A stretch of DNA of 64,000 nt from Isoetes taiwanensis (GCA_021234155.1 JAJEKV010000471.1:120093-184092); one strand, 5' to 3'; positions 48,118-60,540 are shown, counted from the stretch's first letter. Notes: generated from the letters alone by a model not told the origin. Made by a program: numbers and translations.

Positions 48118-48354
48118 TTACAATTTCTTCTTAATGTCTTCTTCATGTTCTTCGTTGCTTCCATAGTCATTGCTTCCAGAACAACCAGTTATAGGTAAAC
48201 TGTCCATGATCATGTTAGATGCATAGCAGCCATACATGCCATTGTTAAGACTGACATGCCCAAGTCCACACTTGAGGCACCTAAACCCTTTTGTTGTGTG
48301 GCGCACTAAAATGTCTTGTATTGTATTTATCCTCCACAAAAACCAAAGTACCAA
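48118..48354 (-). CDS. Hypothetical frame, unrecognised
   Basis: A 78-codon minus-strand frame containing CLKCG and an acidic-basic tail NEEHEEDIKKKL. The tail looks protein-like, but there is no known domain and no support from a second copy. It could be a terminal exon of a gene whose other exons are not recognised. Confidence 0.25.
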   Translation of the reverse strand: MVLWFLWRINTIQDILVRHTTKGFRCLKCGLGHVSLNNGMYGCYASNMIMDSLPITGCSGSNDYGSNEEHEEDIKKKL

Positions 48355-48359
48355 AATGG

Positions 48360-48819
48360 CGGACTAATACAAAGAACATATAGAACAGTAGTTACATCCT
48401 TTGAGAAAAGCAATATTCTTTTGCGATTATAAACGACGGATAAATCCACGAGGAGAATCGGCTTGCAGATAAACAGACATAGTTCCAGCCATGTTGATAA
48501 TCAGACAAGCGAGGACCTGAAAGGTAAGTTCTCAATCAAAATGTAACGTAGCCTCATATTGATAAGTAGACAGATCCGACACCATAAAATTACGGATAAA
48601 GGCAAATTGGTTTAAAGAGATGCTGGATACAAAAGCAGCAACAATGTGCAGGCAAATTTGATTAAATCTCCTGCACACTATAGAATTAGATTCCGCAGTG
48701 AAGCTGGCCTCAAGTTTAACAGTGAAGGAGATGCCCTTATGCGGCAGAAAACATGCAACATGCCTTTTTAAAAGAGGCAGTTGGCCATTACATCATAAGC
48801 ATACTCGTGGCTGATATTT
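48360..48819. other. Upstream region of the PPR gene
   Basis: No recognised domain. CAG/CTG words are frequent here, as in the PPR gene, unlike in the repeats to the left. A 5' part of the gene, a leader or an intron may lie here; 'ttgcag' precedes the first readable PPR segment at about 48834. Confidence 0.4.
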
Positions 48820-51708
48820 TGCCACCATTGCAGGGGCTGCAGAAGGAAAAGGAACTTAAATTATGTAAATCACATTGCAAACATTTGCAATAATGGGTTG
48901 GAAGCAGAGTTATTGGTGGGAAACTATGTTGTGCTTTTATGTTTGTAGAGTGTGGCAGTATATCTGATGCACAACGAGCTTTTAACAGGTCATTCTATCA
49001 CAATGAACATTCTTGGACATCTCTTATATCAGGTTACATCGAATCTGGACAGTATCAGAATGCTTTCAACCTGTATTGGCGGATGCAAGAAGACAATATA
49101 CATCCTAGTGGCTACACCCTTACAGCTTTATTGAGAGCCTGTGCAAAGGCAAAGGATCTTGAGAGAGGCTGGCGTCTTCACTTTGAAGTCAAAGAAAAGG
49201 GATATGGAAAGGATCCTTTGTAGGGAACACTTTAGTCCACATGTATGCTAAATGTGGTTCACTGAAGCCCAGGAAGTCTTTGACCACCTGCCGCCTCGTG
49301 ATGTTGTAACATGGACAGCTCTTATTTCAGGATATTCCACACGGTTCTGCTCAGGAAGTGCTTAAGTGCTTTGAGCAGATGCAACAGGATGGTGTGCATC
49401 CAGATGCGCATTGCATTAGCTTGTAGCTTGAAAGGTTGTGGAACCATTGCCTCTATGGAACAAGGAAGGAGAATACACACTAAAAATTTTAGATATGGGA
49501 TTTGAAGTTGATGTTTCCGCTGGCAACTTGTTGGTATGTATGCAAAATGTGGTGCACTTGCGAAGCAAAAAGAAGTGTTTGACAAGCTGCCAGTCCGGGA
49601 TACCGTATCATGGACTGCATTAATTGCTGGATATTCAGAACATGGATATGGCGTGGAAGCATTAATATGTTTTAGTCAAATGCAACAGGAGGGCATAGCT
49701 CCAGATGCTGTGACCTTTGTCTGCAGCTTAAAAGCTTGTGCCAACATTGGTGATATAGATAAGGGACGAATAATACACAGTCAAATTGAAGAAAAAGGTC
49801 TAGAAAGAGATCTTTCTGTTGCCAATAGTCTGATTGACATGTATGCCAAATGTGGCTTCCTCAAGAGGCACAGCAAGTTTTTGACAAGCTTCCTAGTTCG
49901 AGATGTTGTGTCTTGGACTGCTTTAATAGCAGGCTATCACGGAAAAATGGACATGGTTTTGAAGCCTTAAAATGTCTTGAAGAGATGCAATTAAAGGGCA
50001 TGCCACCAGATCCTGTCACCTTCATTTGTAGCTTGAAAGCTTGTAGCAGCATCGGATGTCTAGCCAAGGGCCGAGAAATACACATAAGAATTGTGCAAAA
50101 GGGATTTGTAGAAAACATTGTCATTGGCAATGCATTGGTTGATATGTATGCCAAATGTCATTCATTTAAAGAAGCAGCTTTTAGTTTTTGACAATCTCTC
50201 AGTTCGAGATGTTGTGTCCTGACTACCCTAATCACATCATATGCGGAAAATGGATTTGGTTTGAAGCACTAAAGTGCTACGAGCAGATGCAAGCAGAGGG
50301 CATAACTCCCAATGAATTTACACTCACTTGTATCTTGAAAGCTTGCGGTAGTTTAGGAGACATAGACAAGGGCCGAGAAAACACATGAAGATCTCATGCC
50401 AGGAATTTGGGAAAAGCTCTTATCTTGGTAGCAGTTTAGTTGACATGTATTTTTAAATGTGGTTCGCTTTGCAGACGCCAAGAAGTCTTTGACAATCTTC
50501 CATTTCGAGATCTTGTGTCTTGGAATGCCTTAATTGCAGGTTATGCTGAATATGGATGTGGCCAGGCTGTTCTTAAATATTTTGAACATATGCGACTGGA
50601 GGGTGTTGTTCCAGATGCTGTGACATATGTATGTGTATTGAAGGGCTGTGGCAGCATTGGTGCTATAGATAATGGCCGAGAAATACACAATGAAATTGTC
50701 CAAGCAGGATTTGGAAAAGATCTTTTTGTTGGGAATGCTTTGATCGACATGTATGCAAAATGTGGTTTACTTTTTGAGGCACGAAAGGTGTTTGATGCCC
50801 TTCCAGTTCATGATGTTGTGTCATGGAATATACTGATTGCTTCATACCTAGAACATGGACTTGGTCAAGAAGCATTGAGTTGCTACAAGAGAATGCTGCT
50901 GGAAGACATATCTCCAAATGCTGCTACATATGTTTGTATCTTGAAAAGTTGTTGTAGCGTAGGAGCAACGGACAGAGGCCAAGAAATTCACACTGAGATT
51001 ACAAAAAAGGGATTAGAATGCGATCCTTTTGTTGGAACAACGTTGGTCGATATGTATGTAAAAGGTGGCTTGCTTCAAAAGGCACAAGAGGTCTTTGACA
51101 AACTGCCATTTCAAGATATTGTAGCATGGAATGCAATGATAAGGGATATGGTTTGAATGATGAACCCAACATGGCTATACAATGTTTTGAGGCCATGCGG
51201 AGATCGGGTGTAATGCCGGATGCTATTACTTTCAAATGTCTTCTTGCAGCATGCAGCCCGTGCTAGTTTGGTAGAAAAAGGTTTGGAGTATATGAAGTTG
51301 ATGGTAGAAGAATATAGCACTACACCCATGTCAGCGCACTATATTTGTATGGTTGATCTTCTTGCTTCGATCGGGTCATTTACATGGGGCAGAGAAGTTG
51401 CTTAAAAACTGCATCATGCAATCCATCTAAAGAAGCATGGACATCTTTGCTTGGTGCATGTAAAACGACGCTGGAGGTTGAACTAGGTTTGAGATGCTTT
51501 GAGGAGCTACTTGAAATGAATCCAGAAAAGTGCTACCTATGCACTTCTGTCTAATATTTATACAAGTGCTAGCAGGTGGGACGATGCTAATAGAGTAGAA
51601 GAGTTGAGGATGCATGCAAGGCCTCTACAAATGCTTTGTTTGAGACAATCTGAATTTCAATGCAAGTGGGATCCTCTTTGCATATTGCCAAATCTATATG
51701 CTGTATGA
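48820..51708 (+). CDS. PLS-class pentatricopeptide-repeat protein, frame interrupted
   Basis: Encodes a tandem of PPR motifs in about eight blocks of roughly 101 codons (about 305 bp), each with the layout W-ALIAGY, an EAL-F-MQ helix, a P-D-VTF block with LKAC, a G--IH helix and LIDMYAKCG. That is the PLS triplet pattern of plant organelle RNA-binding proteins. Open pieces are 48939-49223, 49536-49970, 49850-50191, 50188-50388 and 50440-51156. The last is uninterrupted for 238 codons. An E-type C-terminal segment follows (AHYICMVDL near 51338, LLGACKT near 51444, IYTSASRWDDANRVEELRM near 51556), with a stop at about 51706. No DYW domain is seen. At least five frame changes occur, for example near 48935, 49223, 49970 and 51156. 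These could be assembly errors or true decay. PLS proteins usually act in plastid or mitochondrial RNA editing; a targeting peptide could not be identified because the start is missing. Confidence 0.85.
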
Positions 51709-52299
51709 TGAGGAAGCATTAGTTGGTCTTCTGAATGTTCAAAAGACAATCTGGATCTGAAACGTTTTCCCAAATGCAAGAACATCATAATCAGAGTAAA
51801 CATGATATTCGTTTCTGTGGTATCAATTCCTCATGCAGGGAAACAAGTTCTTCTAGGAAATTTACATTTATCCAACAGTGGCTATAACACAAGTCCAAGC
51901 TCTTTTGGACGTGGATATAATACACAAAAGTGATATGAAAAAGCAGGTCTCTACGATCAAAAACTTTTAATTGGGTCAGTTGCCTGATTAGGTGTGATTA
52001 GATGATTGTATACATGTTCTACTGTGTGTGAAGAATTCACAGACAGTAGTCCATCCATCCAAATCTGATATTATTCTTGTCTATGAGTCAAATGTCGTAT
52101 GGAATTTTAAACCATGAACATAGCATCACATCGAAGTCTTAATAAGCAAAACCAACCTAGCGATGGATGTGTTGTTTGTCGACCACTATTTGGGTTTAGA
52201 TCTTGACGATTAAATTTGTATTCTAGTTTGTTATGCAGTAAACGATATCTTCTGCCAAAAATCGTTATTGCCTTTGGAGTTAACATTTATATGGCGAGT
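51709..52299. other. 3' flank of the PPR gene
   Basis: No recognised gene or repeat. It may hold the 3' untranslated region. Confidence 0.4.
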
Positions 52300-52388
52300 T
52301 GTTGAAGATATTATCTAAATCCAATCATGGATCAGTGACGTGGATACAGCAGGGCAATCCTAAGGAAAGCCATGGCAAATAGATATGA
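52300..52388 (+). repeat. Copia-like LTR start, copy 1
   Basis: Begins 'tgttgaagatatt', a typical Ty1/copia LTR beginning, and aligns for about 88 bp with 53271-53359. A TATA-like 'attatatatgc' and 'ccagccagccagcc' lie just to the right (52417-52460). Confidence 0.5.
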
Positions 52389-53254
52389 CGTTTCGGTTTT
52401 GTACCCTTCATCTATTATATATGCAAGCCACGGCTGGGGTTTTTCCAGCCAGCCAGCCAGGTCAATTCATCTCCTTCATTTTCGTAATGTATCATGGCTT
52501 AGACGATATGAAGGATTTGTGGTTTTGTAAAGCAGCCCCGATCTCGTGATAGAGTGAGAACAAGGCTGTAAGATGAAGACCAAGAATCTCCATATTAGAA
52601 GTATTGTTTTTATCACCTTTCATTATTTATAGAGGACCAAAATGAATGGCTAGATTCAGGAATGGCCTAATTCCATTTGCAGAATATGGTGGGTAATTTG
52701 TTTATTATTTCACTATTTCTTCATTTGTTTCCTTTGAGTAGTCTAGTTTTCAAGAATGAAGCCGAAGAAGCTCAAGACGCTTTGTGCTTAGAAGACGCCC
52801 AAAACAAGATGCGCTCAAGGAGGAATTGCAGCAAGGGGAGCTAAATAAGAAGACTCCAAGACGCTTGACGGATCTCAAATAAGGAGCCAGATTCCTATTT
52901 CCTCGATGCTGTAAACTAATAATATGTCCCGTTAACCATCGATATGTCCGAGCTTAATACACTTTTGTCCGAAGCAACCACCGCTTTTTTGACGGGCCAA
53001 CCACGCCATTTAACCGGAAGCCGCGGGGTGGTTTTTGCATGCCGATCTTTGAATAGAGCTTGCAATCGCCTTCTTGAACGGGTTTAATCCGTGCAAACAC
53101 CATTGAATCGCCTTTGCCAACCCCTAAAACTCATTCTATCAAGGGAGCAGATGATTTGAGCACGGATCAAGCAAGATCGGAAAAAACATGCAAAACCGCT
53201 GTAACCCGACATGTGTCCGGCTTACCACATCCCTGAGTAGGAATACGCCGCCCT
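52389..53254. other. Sequence between two copia-like LTR starts
   Basis: No gag or pol motif was recognised. If the two ends belong to one element, its coding part is deleted. Confidence 0.4.
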
Positions 53255-53359
53255 TCAAATCAAGGGGTAGTGTTGAGGATATGATCCCAATCCAACCATG
53301 GATCAAGAACGCTGATGCCTGCAAGGCAATTCTAAGGAAAGCCACGAAAATAGATATAA
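53255..53359 (+). repeat. Copia-like purine tract and LTR start, copy 2
   Basis: 'caaatcaaggggtag' (about 53256-53270) resembles a copia polypurine tract and is followed at once by 'tgttgaggatatg'. About 88 bp then match 52300-52388 in order ('gcaattctaaggaaagcca'). This is the expected layout at the left edge of a 3' LTR. Confidence 0.55.
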
Positions 53360-54608
53360 TAAACATGTGCCCCTGTGCTGCGTCGTGCTAATACAAGTGC
53401 TTGTGTGTTTACCGCTTTTAACGAAATGCGCAGTAAACTTCCTAGTACACACACATGTTGATGTTGTAAGAGGGAATGGTTGCTCGACGCTGTCGAGCAT
53501 AAATAGTTGTGTTAACTCAATCACGCGACGGACTTGAGTTGTTCAAATCAATCTTAAGAGTGTTCAAAATGGTTGAGTTGCTTATGAATATTGGGATTGT
53601 GAGGTTGCCAAATGGCAAATTGGCAAGGCACGGTTCCCCGAGATGTTGCTAGATGCAAGGTAATCAAGGTTGTTAAGATGATACTAAGATGTGGAGGTCT
53701 CACTAAAGGTTGGGAATAAAATTTGATGCAATATTGTATATGTGATCGTGATGAATACGTGATTTGTTTTATTGCTAAAAAGGAGCTTAATCTAGTGAGT
53801 TTTTTTAAGAAATCTTTTGTGTTTAATGGTTGAAAGAATGGATTTGTTTACATTGTGCAAAAAGCTTGGTTATGCAAAAACTAGTTTCACCATTGGTGTG
53901 ACATTGGGATAGATTCTAGGAAGAAGTAGAAATGATGGGTCTCATTACCTACATTCTAGGCCCGATTGATTCTTATGGATTTGCCCGTTCATTTCCATTA
54001 TGGAGTGCATGAGAGGCCTTGGTATGAACCAAAGGTTAGCCAAGAAACAAAAGATCAATCATCTAGTAAACCAACACCAAAACTTAAAGATCTCAATCCG
54101 TGCTCTCGAAATTCAAAGCTCACCACCCAACCAGGCTCGCGAAAAAGCAAGAATCACTAAGATATGCCATGCACAATTTAGGTCAAGGAACCAGAAGGAA
54201 ATTTCTAAGGTTAACCATTAGAGCATCCGATAGGACGCCGCGCCTTTGGCGGACGTTAAAATTTCTTCTTCTTCTTCTTAAGAAACAAAGATAGAGGTTC
54301 ATGGAAGCCGATAAGAGGCGCTGAAGGAGCGTAAGGAGATGGAGGAGGATCTAAATCCAATAAATGCAGCCTTCCCCTTACATAGGGATCAAGGAGCCTT
54401 TTAGGGTCTCAACCTTTCCAAGGTTCTATATATATCTGAATGGTTCAAGTTCTCATGCAACTATCTTATTTTTGCTTTTTGCCCCTCGAAAGTAATCGCC
54501 ATATCAATTCCTCTCTCCGCCGAGATTGATCGCCCCTCGATTAAAGAATTATATAGCAAATTAATATAATCAAATCCATGATTACAACTTGCACAATTAG
54601 GGAAATAG
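53360..54608. other. Unassigned sequence
   Basis: Overlapping plus-strand frames at 53966-54294 are Lys/Ser-rich with no domain. A short (TTC)n run lies at about 54263-54278. No gene is supported. Confidence 0.35.
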
Positions 54609-54772
54609 TCAAGTCTATGCCTTTACACTAAAAATTGCCGAGTCCAGCCCCTTAGGCTAAAAATTTTCAAGACCAACCCTTTAGGCTAAAATTTTTCAAG
54701 TCTAGATCTTTAGGCAAAATTTCCATAACCAAGTCCATCTAGAAATATTCAAGTCCAGCCCTTAAAAGTTAA
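54609..54772. repeat. About 30-bp minisatellite
   Basis: Five to six units of the form 'caagtccagccctttaggc' plus an A/T run, starting near 54609, 54639, 54668, 54697, 54730 and 54750. Units are diverged and of uneven length. Confidence 0.75.
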
Positions 54773-55300
54773 AGTTAACAAGACTAACTATTATGTCTGC
54801 AAATATAATAGTTGTCTCAAAATTTTTTCATTGAGACATGCTTAGGAACAAAAGGTTCAGAGTCAAAATAAATGCATCACAATTCCTTATCAAAGTTTTT
54901 GGCAAGCATGATAAAATTGACAGAAGAACACCTTAGAATCCCTACAAAAATTATTACATATAATTTTTCTAGAACCAAAAAATGTATCTAAAGCTATGCC
55001 TCTGACTTGAACTTTATGCATAAATTATCTATGAAGCTTATGCTTCAAAGGGTTCCATTTACATCAGAATCCCCTGCTTGTCCCGCACATTTGTCACAGG
55101 ATGATCCATATTACTTACTCAAATCACCCATTACCATAATAAATCACAATCTCAACTTATTTCATGTTAAAACTCCATTCTTCTTTTCAAAAAAATATCA
55201 AAAATCTAAATTGCTTCTATGCAAATAAGATTTTACACTTGTGCACCTTTATGTGATTTCCATAAGGTTGATGTAATGGATGCACAACGCCTTCCTCCCC
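54773..55300. other. Unassigned sequence
   Basis: AT-rich, with no recognised feature. A 73-codon frame at 55007-55228 has no motif. Confidence 0.35.
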
Positions 55301-55304
55301 GCCT

Positions 55305-55961
55305 TATTATAACAAGGGCCACAACGCCTGAAGAGAGTGTGGCAGGAGCATTGTAGGGGATGGTTCGCAAGATGGTCCATAGACTATCAATGCATTATGG
55401 ATACGTCGGATATTGGGCGGGGTGAGTCAGATTTGAATGAGCCTTGTCGCCTTCGTGGGATGCTTCACTCTTGCAAAGCCCAAAATGTAGCACTACCACA
55501 CGAGTGTCAATCCGCCGCTTGAACATGGCCCCCACTAGTATTTGAAGGCACACATCTCTACCAAGAAATGGAGAGCTATAGCTGCAATAAGGATGTGGTC
55601 CCACCATCTCGAATTGAGACAATACCGGGTACGGATGGAGGGCGTGGAATCCCCTAAGATGAGAGATTATGCCGCTGGCCACATGCAGATAGTAGAAGAT
55701 GAATACCATGCTCTACAGAATGCCCAATATATGCACACATCCGAAAGCAGTTCATGCCGCATCTCGATGCTCGAGATAGCAATTCATCAACCGGCCGGGT
55801 TTCGCCAATGGTGGCACGCCCAAGATCCTACATTCTCGCAAGTCTCCACCATTAGAGTTCCTCACAAGACAGTGGAATTTGAGCTTCTAGATAGGGCCTC
55901 TCAACGCCTACTACAAGGATTTTTCCTCCCACATGGGGGTTTTTTCATCCCAAGAGAGTAG
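55305..55961 (+). CDS. Reverse-transcriptase-tail type fragment, copy 1
   Basis: An open frame of 139 codons (55542-55961) contains KKWRAIAAIRMWSHHLEL and, further on, IVEDEYHALQNAQYMH. EDE-H followed by a region that would hold Cys and an I-R pair is the zinc-tail pattern at the C-terminus of some non-LTR reverse transcriptases. The Cys residues are lost in this frame. The same order occurs at 60220-60420 (IASIQDGAHRLRLKTG, then EDECH in another frame), so the two are diverged copies. Plus-strand sequence from about 55305 is probably part of the same unit. Confidence 0.4.
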
Positions 55962-56065
55962 ACACACATTGTATGGTGGTTTCGTGGTTTTCTTTTGTGT
56001 TTGGAAACTTTCCACTATATTTGTATCACTGCCTCATAGGCCAGCTTTGGCCTCCGTGGACGTTA

Positions 56066-56104
56066 AAATATACTTCCTTCCTTCCTTCCTTCCTCCTCCC
56101 TCCC
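56066..56104. repeat. TTCC microsatellite
   Basis: About four TTCC units followed by a pyrimidine tract (tcctccctccccc). Confidence 0.85.
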
Positions 56105-56600
56105 CCTTTTTTAAAGCCAGACTTTTATCAATGCTTTCGAAGTTGTAATATCTATATCTTATCTATATCCAAAGAAATCTTAGATGAAGTTTTAAGGTTG
56201 AAGCAAGCCCAAACTAGTCACTTTGACATCAAATAAAATGCGCACACACATGAAGAATGACTCGACCACCAAAACCCTTTTTCATAATCCAAACAATACA
56301 TGCTATATTCTCCTAAAGGAATGGATCAAAGATATCCCAAGGCATCATTTCAGAAATACCTTAGAGGCATCAAAATTTTAAAATGTAATTTTTTTTTAGG
56401 ACAAGATTAGGATTTGTGGGAGAGGAAATGTCGTTGGCGACCTTCAAACCCTTTTATTCTAGCTATGGCATGCATGATCTAACATAATGGTAGGGTATTC
56501 AATATTTTCGCTATGTCGAATGTGATGTATGATCAAATCATAGGCCCCGGGTAAGCTCGCTTAGAAGGATTTTCCTTTTTATATAGCAAAGTAAGCAAGG
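56105..56600. other. Unassigned sequence
   Basis: Nothing recognised. Confidence 0.35.
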
Positions 56601-56601
56601 A

Positions 56602-56820
56602 TTAACTATGTACAACACCGGATCGAGAATATCGCCATTCCGGCCCAAAGATTGCTCTAGGCACCCTCATTCTTTGACTAAAACATTCTATCGATGCCCC
56701 ACTATTAATATATTCTCGTAATAACCTCCACGCAAAGACTTGCACAAAAAGCTCAAATCCTCCAAAAATCCACCGTTGAGGAACCGGGGAACTCAGAGCA
56801 ATGAGTTCTTTTCTTTGCAT
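56602..56820 (-). pseudogene. Possible LINE zf-RVT remnant
   Basis: A minus-strand 72-codon frame contains VFAWRLLREYINSGASIE. The F-WRLL...G..I pattern is that of the zf-RVT segment after LINE reverse transcriptase, but the following Cys pairs are not seen. It is a short remnant at most. Confidence 0.3.
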
Positions 56821-57900
56821 GGGGAATTATCGAACAAAGTGCTATATCCTATGAGGATATAAACAGTAAGATTCTTGAACAAAAGGGTATTGTAAATAAG
56901 TAGCTACATAGGAAGATTAAAAACAAGAGATTCTTTTTGAATAAAAAAGGTATATCATAATGGGGAGTTCAGAGAAATAGGGGACTGCAAGTGCACATTG
57001 AGGTATTTTCAAGAAAGGGGATTGGGTCAAGGAAATTTGCAAATGGATTGGGGTATTTCCATGGCTTAAATGAAGTAAAAGTGGACGGGAGGGGGCATAT
57101 AATGAGCATGGAAAGTGGAAGAGCGAGTCGCGAAATGCCGAATTCTAAAAAAACAACAATAGCTAATCTCAAAGATAGCTAGACTACTCTTGGAAGGCAT
57201 ACCACCACACCGCATCGCTAGATCTGATCCGGGTTGTGGGCTTAATGAGTGGATTTGCATATATAAGGTAAAGTTATGTTTGCATAGAAGCTATCTATGT
57301 TGCCGCTTCACCGAAGTGCGCTTTATTTTGTTGATCATTTTCTCGCTTTTTGTCGTGACACGGAACTGAGTGATACCGCCATCACATGTTTTATGAAAAT
57401 AAGTAGTGGGAGCATCAATAGGTGCTTTTCTCAAGTGGTATGCTAGCAAGTGAATCATTAGCTTCTCGCCATTTGGTTAGCTCTTTGAACTTCTAAAGGA
57501 CTCATGGAGGAGATCATGGGTCAAGAATCTCTTACATTATAGCTTCATGCTAGGAGGGTTATGGTTTTCGCCAAGTACATGCCTTTTCCCGGTAACTTTA
57601 ACATTATAGCAAAGGCAATGTTTGCAAAAACTTCCACCAATAACTATAATTTCACCTACACTTCATGACAATAACCTGAGAAGGCGATTTATTAAATCTA
57701 TAACTTTGTCGCTTACATGTTTGAAATTAGTTTTAACTTGATTCATTGTTTTACATCATATCCCGATTGTAGCCGATGAAGAGTTTGGCAAAGTGGATCC
57801 CATGTGCCTTTGTTGAACTAAAACTCCCAATTAGATGCTATGAAGCAACCGGATCAAGTAGAATTTTGTAGCAGATTTGTTTTTGTTTCTTGAAACTTAA
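56821..57900. other. Unassigned sequence
   Basis: Frames at 56969-57260 on both strands are unrecognised. Nothing else was seen. Confidence 0.35.
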
Positions 57901-57993
57901 TCAATTTGTTTCTGAAATAATGAGAAATCTGATCAATTTGTTACTGAGGAAGAAAACTTTGATCAATTTGTTTCTTGAAATAATGAGAAACAT
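57901..57993. repeat. About 31-bp tandem repeat, three copies
   Basis: Units start at 57901, 57933 and 57963 with 'tcaatttgtt'. Units 1 and 3 share 'gaaataatgagaaa' and unit 2 is diverged. Confidence 0.8.
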
Positions 57994-58929
57994 GGTATTA
58001 TGAAATGTGGTATGAAGAATTAGGGTATTAAGAGACAGGTATGAGCAGCAGTATAGTATTGTAGGGTACTAACAAAAGGGGGTCTTGAGAATAACAAGAT
58101 ATGAATCTACGACTTTTTAGCGTGGGATTGTGACACCGGCGTAACAGGATATTACGTTAGAAATGAAGAAGGGGGGATTATAGCCAAATACTTCAATTCT
58201 AAAAATCTATATTCCATGTAGTTCTACAGGAAAAGTAGATTCAACAGGCATTTTTGGGTGGTATTTTCCAGAATATTGGAGCACCTTTTTGTTGTATTAT
58301 GCACCTAGCCATCTTGTCCTCGCTATGAAAATCAAGTATATAACTAATTGAAGAAGTTGCATGCATGCCTCCTCAGATTCAAGTTGAAGGTCGCATCACT
58401 AGGCTACAATAGTTTAAGCAAGATGAACACATGAAGAATCAAAATAAGAGTTCCGATTGGCATTAAAGAATCATATATTTATGGAATAGAAACCAACTTA
58501 GAAAAAAATGTTATCTATATCTTAAATGAGAGAGCACATTTGGAGGAAATATTAGGTTGGCTTAGTTCATACACATACTTCTAAAATCATTTGTAGTTTT
58601 AGTGCCATTTAAGAACAAGAATTTTAGAAGCAGAATTTTTGTGTAATTGAGGTGGCTAAGACTTATGCCTAAAGTGGCAAAAAGGCACTTCGCTTAAACG
58701 TATAGGGGAATGGAAGTCGGGCTAGCATTTCCAGCTTGTCGGGTGGGCTTCCTGGACCGGTGGAAGTCAGGGCTGGTCACCGCAACCGGGAATGTTGACC
58801 GTTTCCATTCCCTACAATACGGTTGGGGAGGCATTTCATGATTCGTTGAGCCGGGCAGTAGAGATCTGCCCCGTTACGAGATATTATAAATGAGCTCCAT
58901 ACAAATCCCCAGCTTTAAACCCGCGTTCA
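57994..58929. other. Unassigned sequence
   Basis: No recognised feature. 58700-58870 is rich in C and G and may be part of a repeat. Confidence 0.35.
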
Positions 58930-59200
58930 ACATGCAGAGCAAGCGTATTTCATTTGAGATGAAGCAGTGCTTGTGGGCAAAGCATGCAAGCCGATAATAC
59001 ATGTTCAGCCTCCTTTATATGGCCAATCCGGTCCGCCGCATAAGCATGCCTTTGTTTTGATATGAATCAGGCCCGTGGACGAGCATACAAGGCCAATAAT
59101 GCGGTTTAGTTCTTTATATGGCCAAGTCCGCCTGATTTGAGATGATTGGGCCATCTAATTCAATCTAAAACATGCAAGGCCGCCTAGCCCAATCAAACAT
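58930..59200. repeat. About 100-bp imperfect tandem repeat
   Basis: Units share 'gcatgcaag' or 'gcatacaag', 'ccgataat' or 'ccaataat', and 'ctttatatggccaa'. Starts are near 58981 and 59084, with a partial unit near 59170. Confidence 0.6.
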
Positions 59201-59929
59201 GGATAGCATAGATAGTCGCATAGCTTTATCGTTGTTTACTCCGTAAATGCGGAATCCTCACCCAACTTCTATTCCGTGATGTACTTGATACAGTGTCATG
59301 ATTCTAGACCAAAATGTCGACTTAGGGGGTGCACCTAGAGTACACGATTGATCAAGTGAGTGCATCGGTTAGGTTTTTTATTGCCTTGGTCAGAGGTATA
59401 ATGGGCGGAGCTCATAGGGGCGGGAAGGAGAGATTCAGAGATGATCGATTTGGGGAGCCGATCCATCCGACAAAAAGGAGCGTCGTATCCTTATATTTCC
59501 AGCTTTAATTTTACCTTTCTAGCAGATTCATCTCAAGATCGGGCCCATTCCAAAGCTATTCCGTGTATTGCATAGGTATTACCCTATTCCAGAATTCTGT
59601 GAACCCTTAGACCTATGTCCTCACAAAAGGTACAAAGTAAGAAAGGGATTATATAATTTGGCACAGCTAATCAGAATCTATGGATAGGGGCTATAATGTA
59701 TGTTAGTTCAAAACTCAGATGGTATGGGTTTTTCTACTCCAAAAGTCGTGACGTGGGTTTTTCTCAGGACCGCCGAACGCACATGCCATCTGCTTCTATA
59801 TATAGAGGTGCACTTCCGTGGGTCTACTCCATCTTCTTTTTGTCTAAAAGAAGTGTAATTTTAATTCCGCACAAAATGTCAATCCAACTTCTTATTGTTT
59901 ACTTCCAAAAGGTGGTCGCTATGGTCGAT
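59201..59929. other. Unassigned sequence
   Basis: A 128-codon plus-strand frame begins at 59696, but its residues show no domain. Its end overlaps the next entry. Confidence 0.35.
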
Positions 59930-60540
59930 AACACACTTGCCCCACCTTGCTTTGGCCACGGTGATGGGCCCCCAATGCCCGGAAATCCGCTGAAAGACAA
60001 GCAAGCTCGCTGGTTCTCACTGGGTGTGCAGTGCAAAACAGATAAGGCCCGTGTCGACAAAGAAAGATCGCAAGACACTTAAGCTATACCTAGATGCTAC
60101 TTTTCCTTCGCAAGCTCTGGGATGCGGTGATGCTCTAACGACGCTATTGGCACACTATCGCCAAAGCAAGTCAATCCTAGGCTCACAAGAGGCCCACACC
60201 AAGATTTTGTACACCCAAATGCCCATGAAGAAGTGTAGACTTATAGCTTCCATTCAAGACGGTGCACATCGCCTCCGATTGAAAACAGGCGCTGGGCTCG
60301 CAGAAGACGAGAGCAAAAAGGTTTTGCTGCTGTTGCAATTACAGGGCCATTGAGGATGAATGTCATACCTCCCTCGCTCAAAGATTTGCCCATATTCGAG
60401 CCATATGTTCGACATTAGTGCCCGCCAACCGCTGCATCGCTTATTGACTACTTGGCCGCTGGGTTTGTTGGGGTCATACCTCCAAGTGGTTATGGATGCA
60501 CGGACTCATTTGTGTCTCACGGGATGGTATTGAACTCATT
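59930..60540 (+). pseudogene. Reverse-transcriptase-tail type fragment, copy 2
   Basis: A frame of 109 codons (60024-60353) includes CRLIASIQDGAHRLRLKTG. Immediately after, in a second frame near 60341-60420, AIEDECHTSLAQRFAHIRAI follows. EDE-H and an IR pair in this spacing match the zinc-type tail of some non-LTR retroelement polymerases and parallel copy 1 at 55.3-55.96 kb. No complete enzyme is present. Confidence 0.45.

Noticed and set aside
54609-57993. Short regular repeats as CRISPR-like arrays
   Set aside because: Units at 54.6 and 57.9 kb are adjacent and diverged, with no unique spacers. They are minisatellites in a eukaryotic setting.
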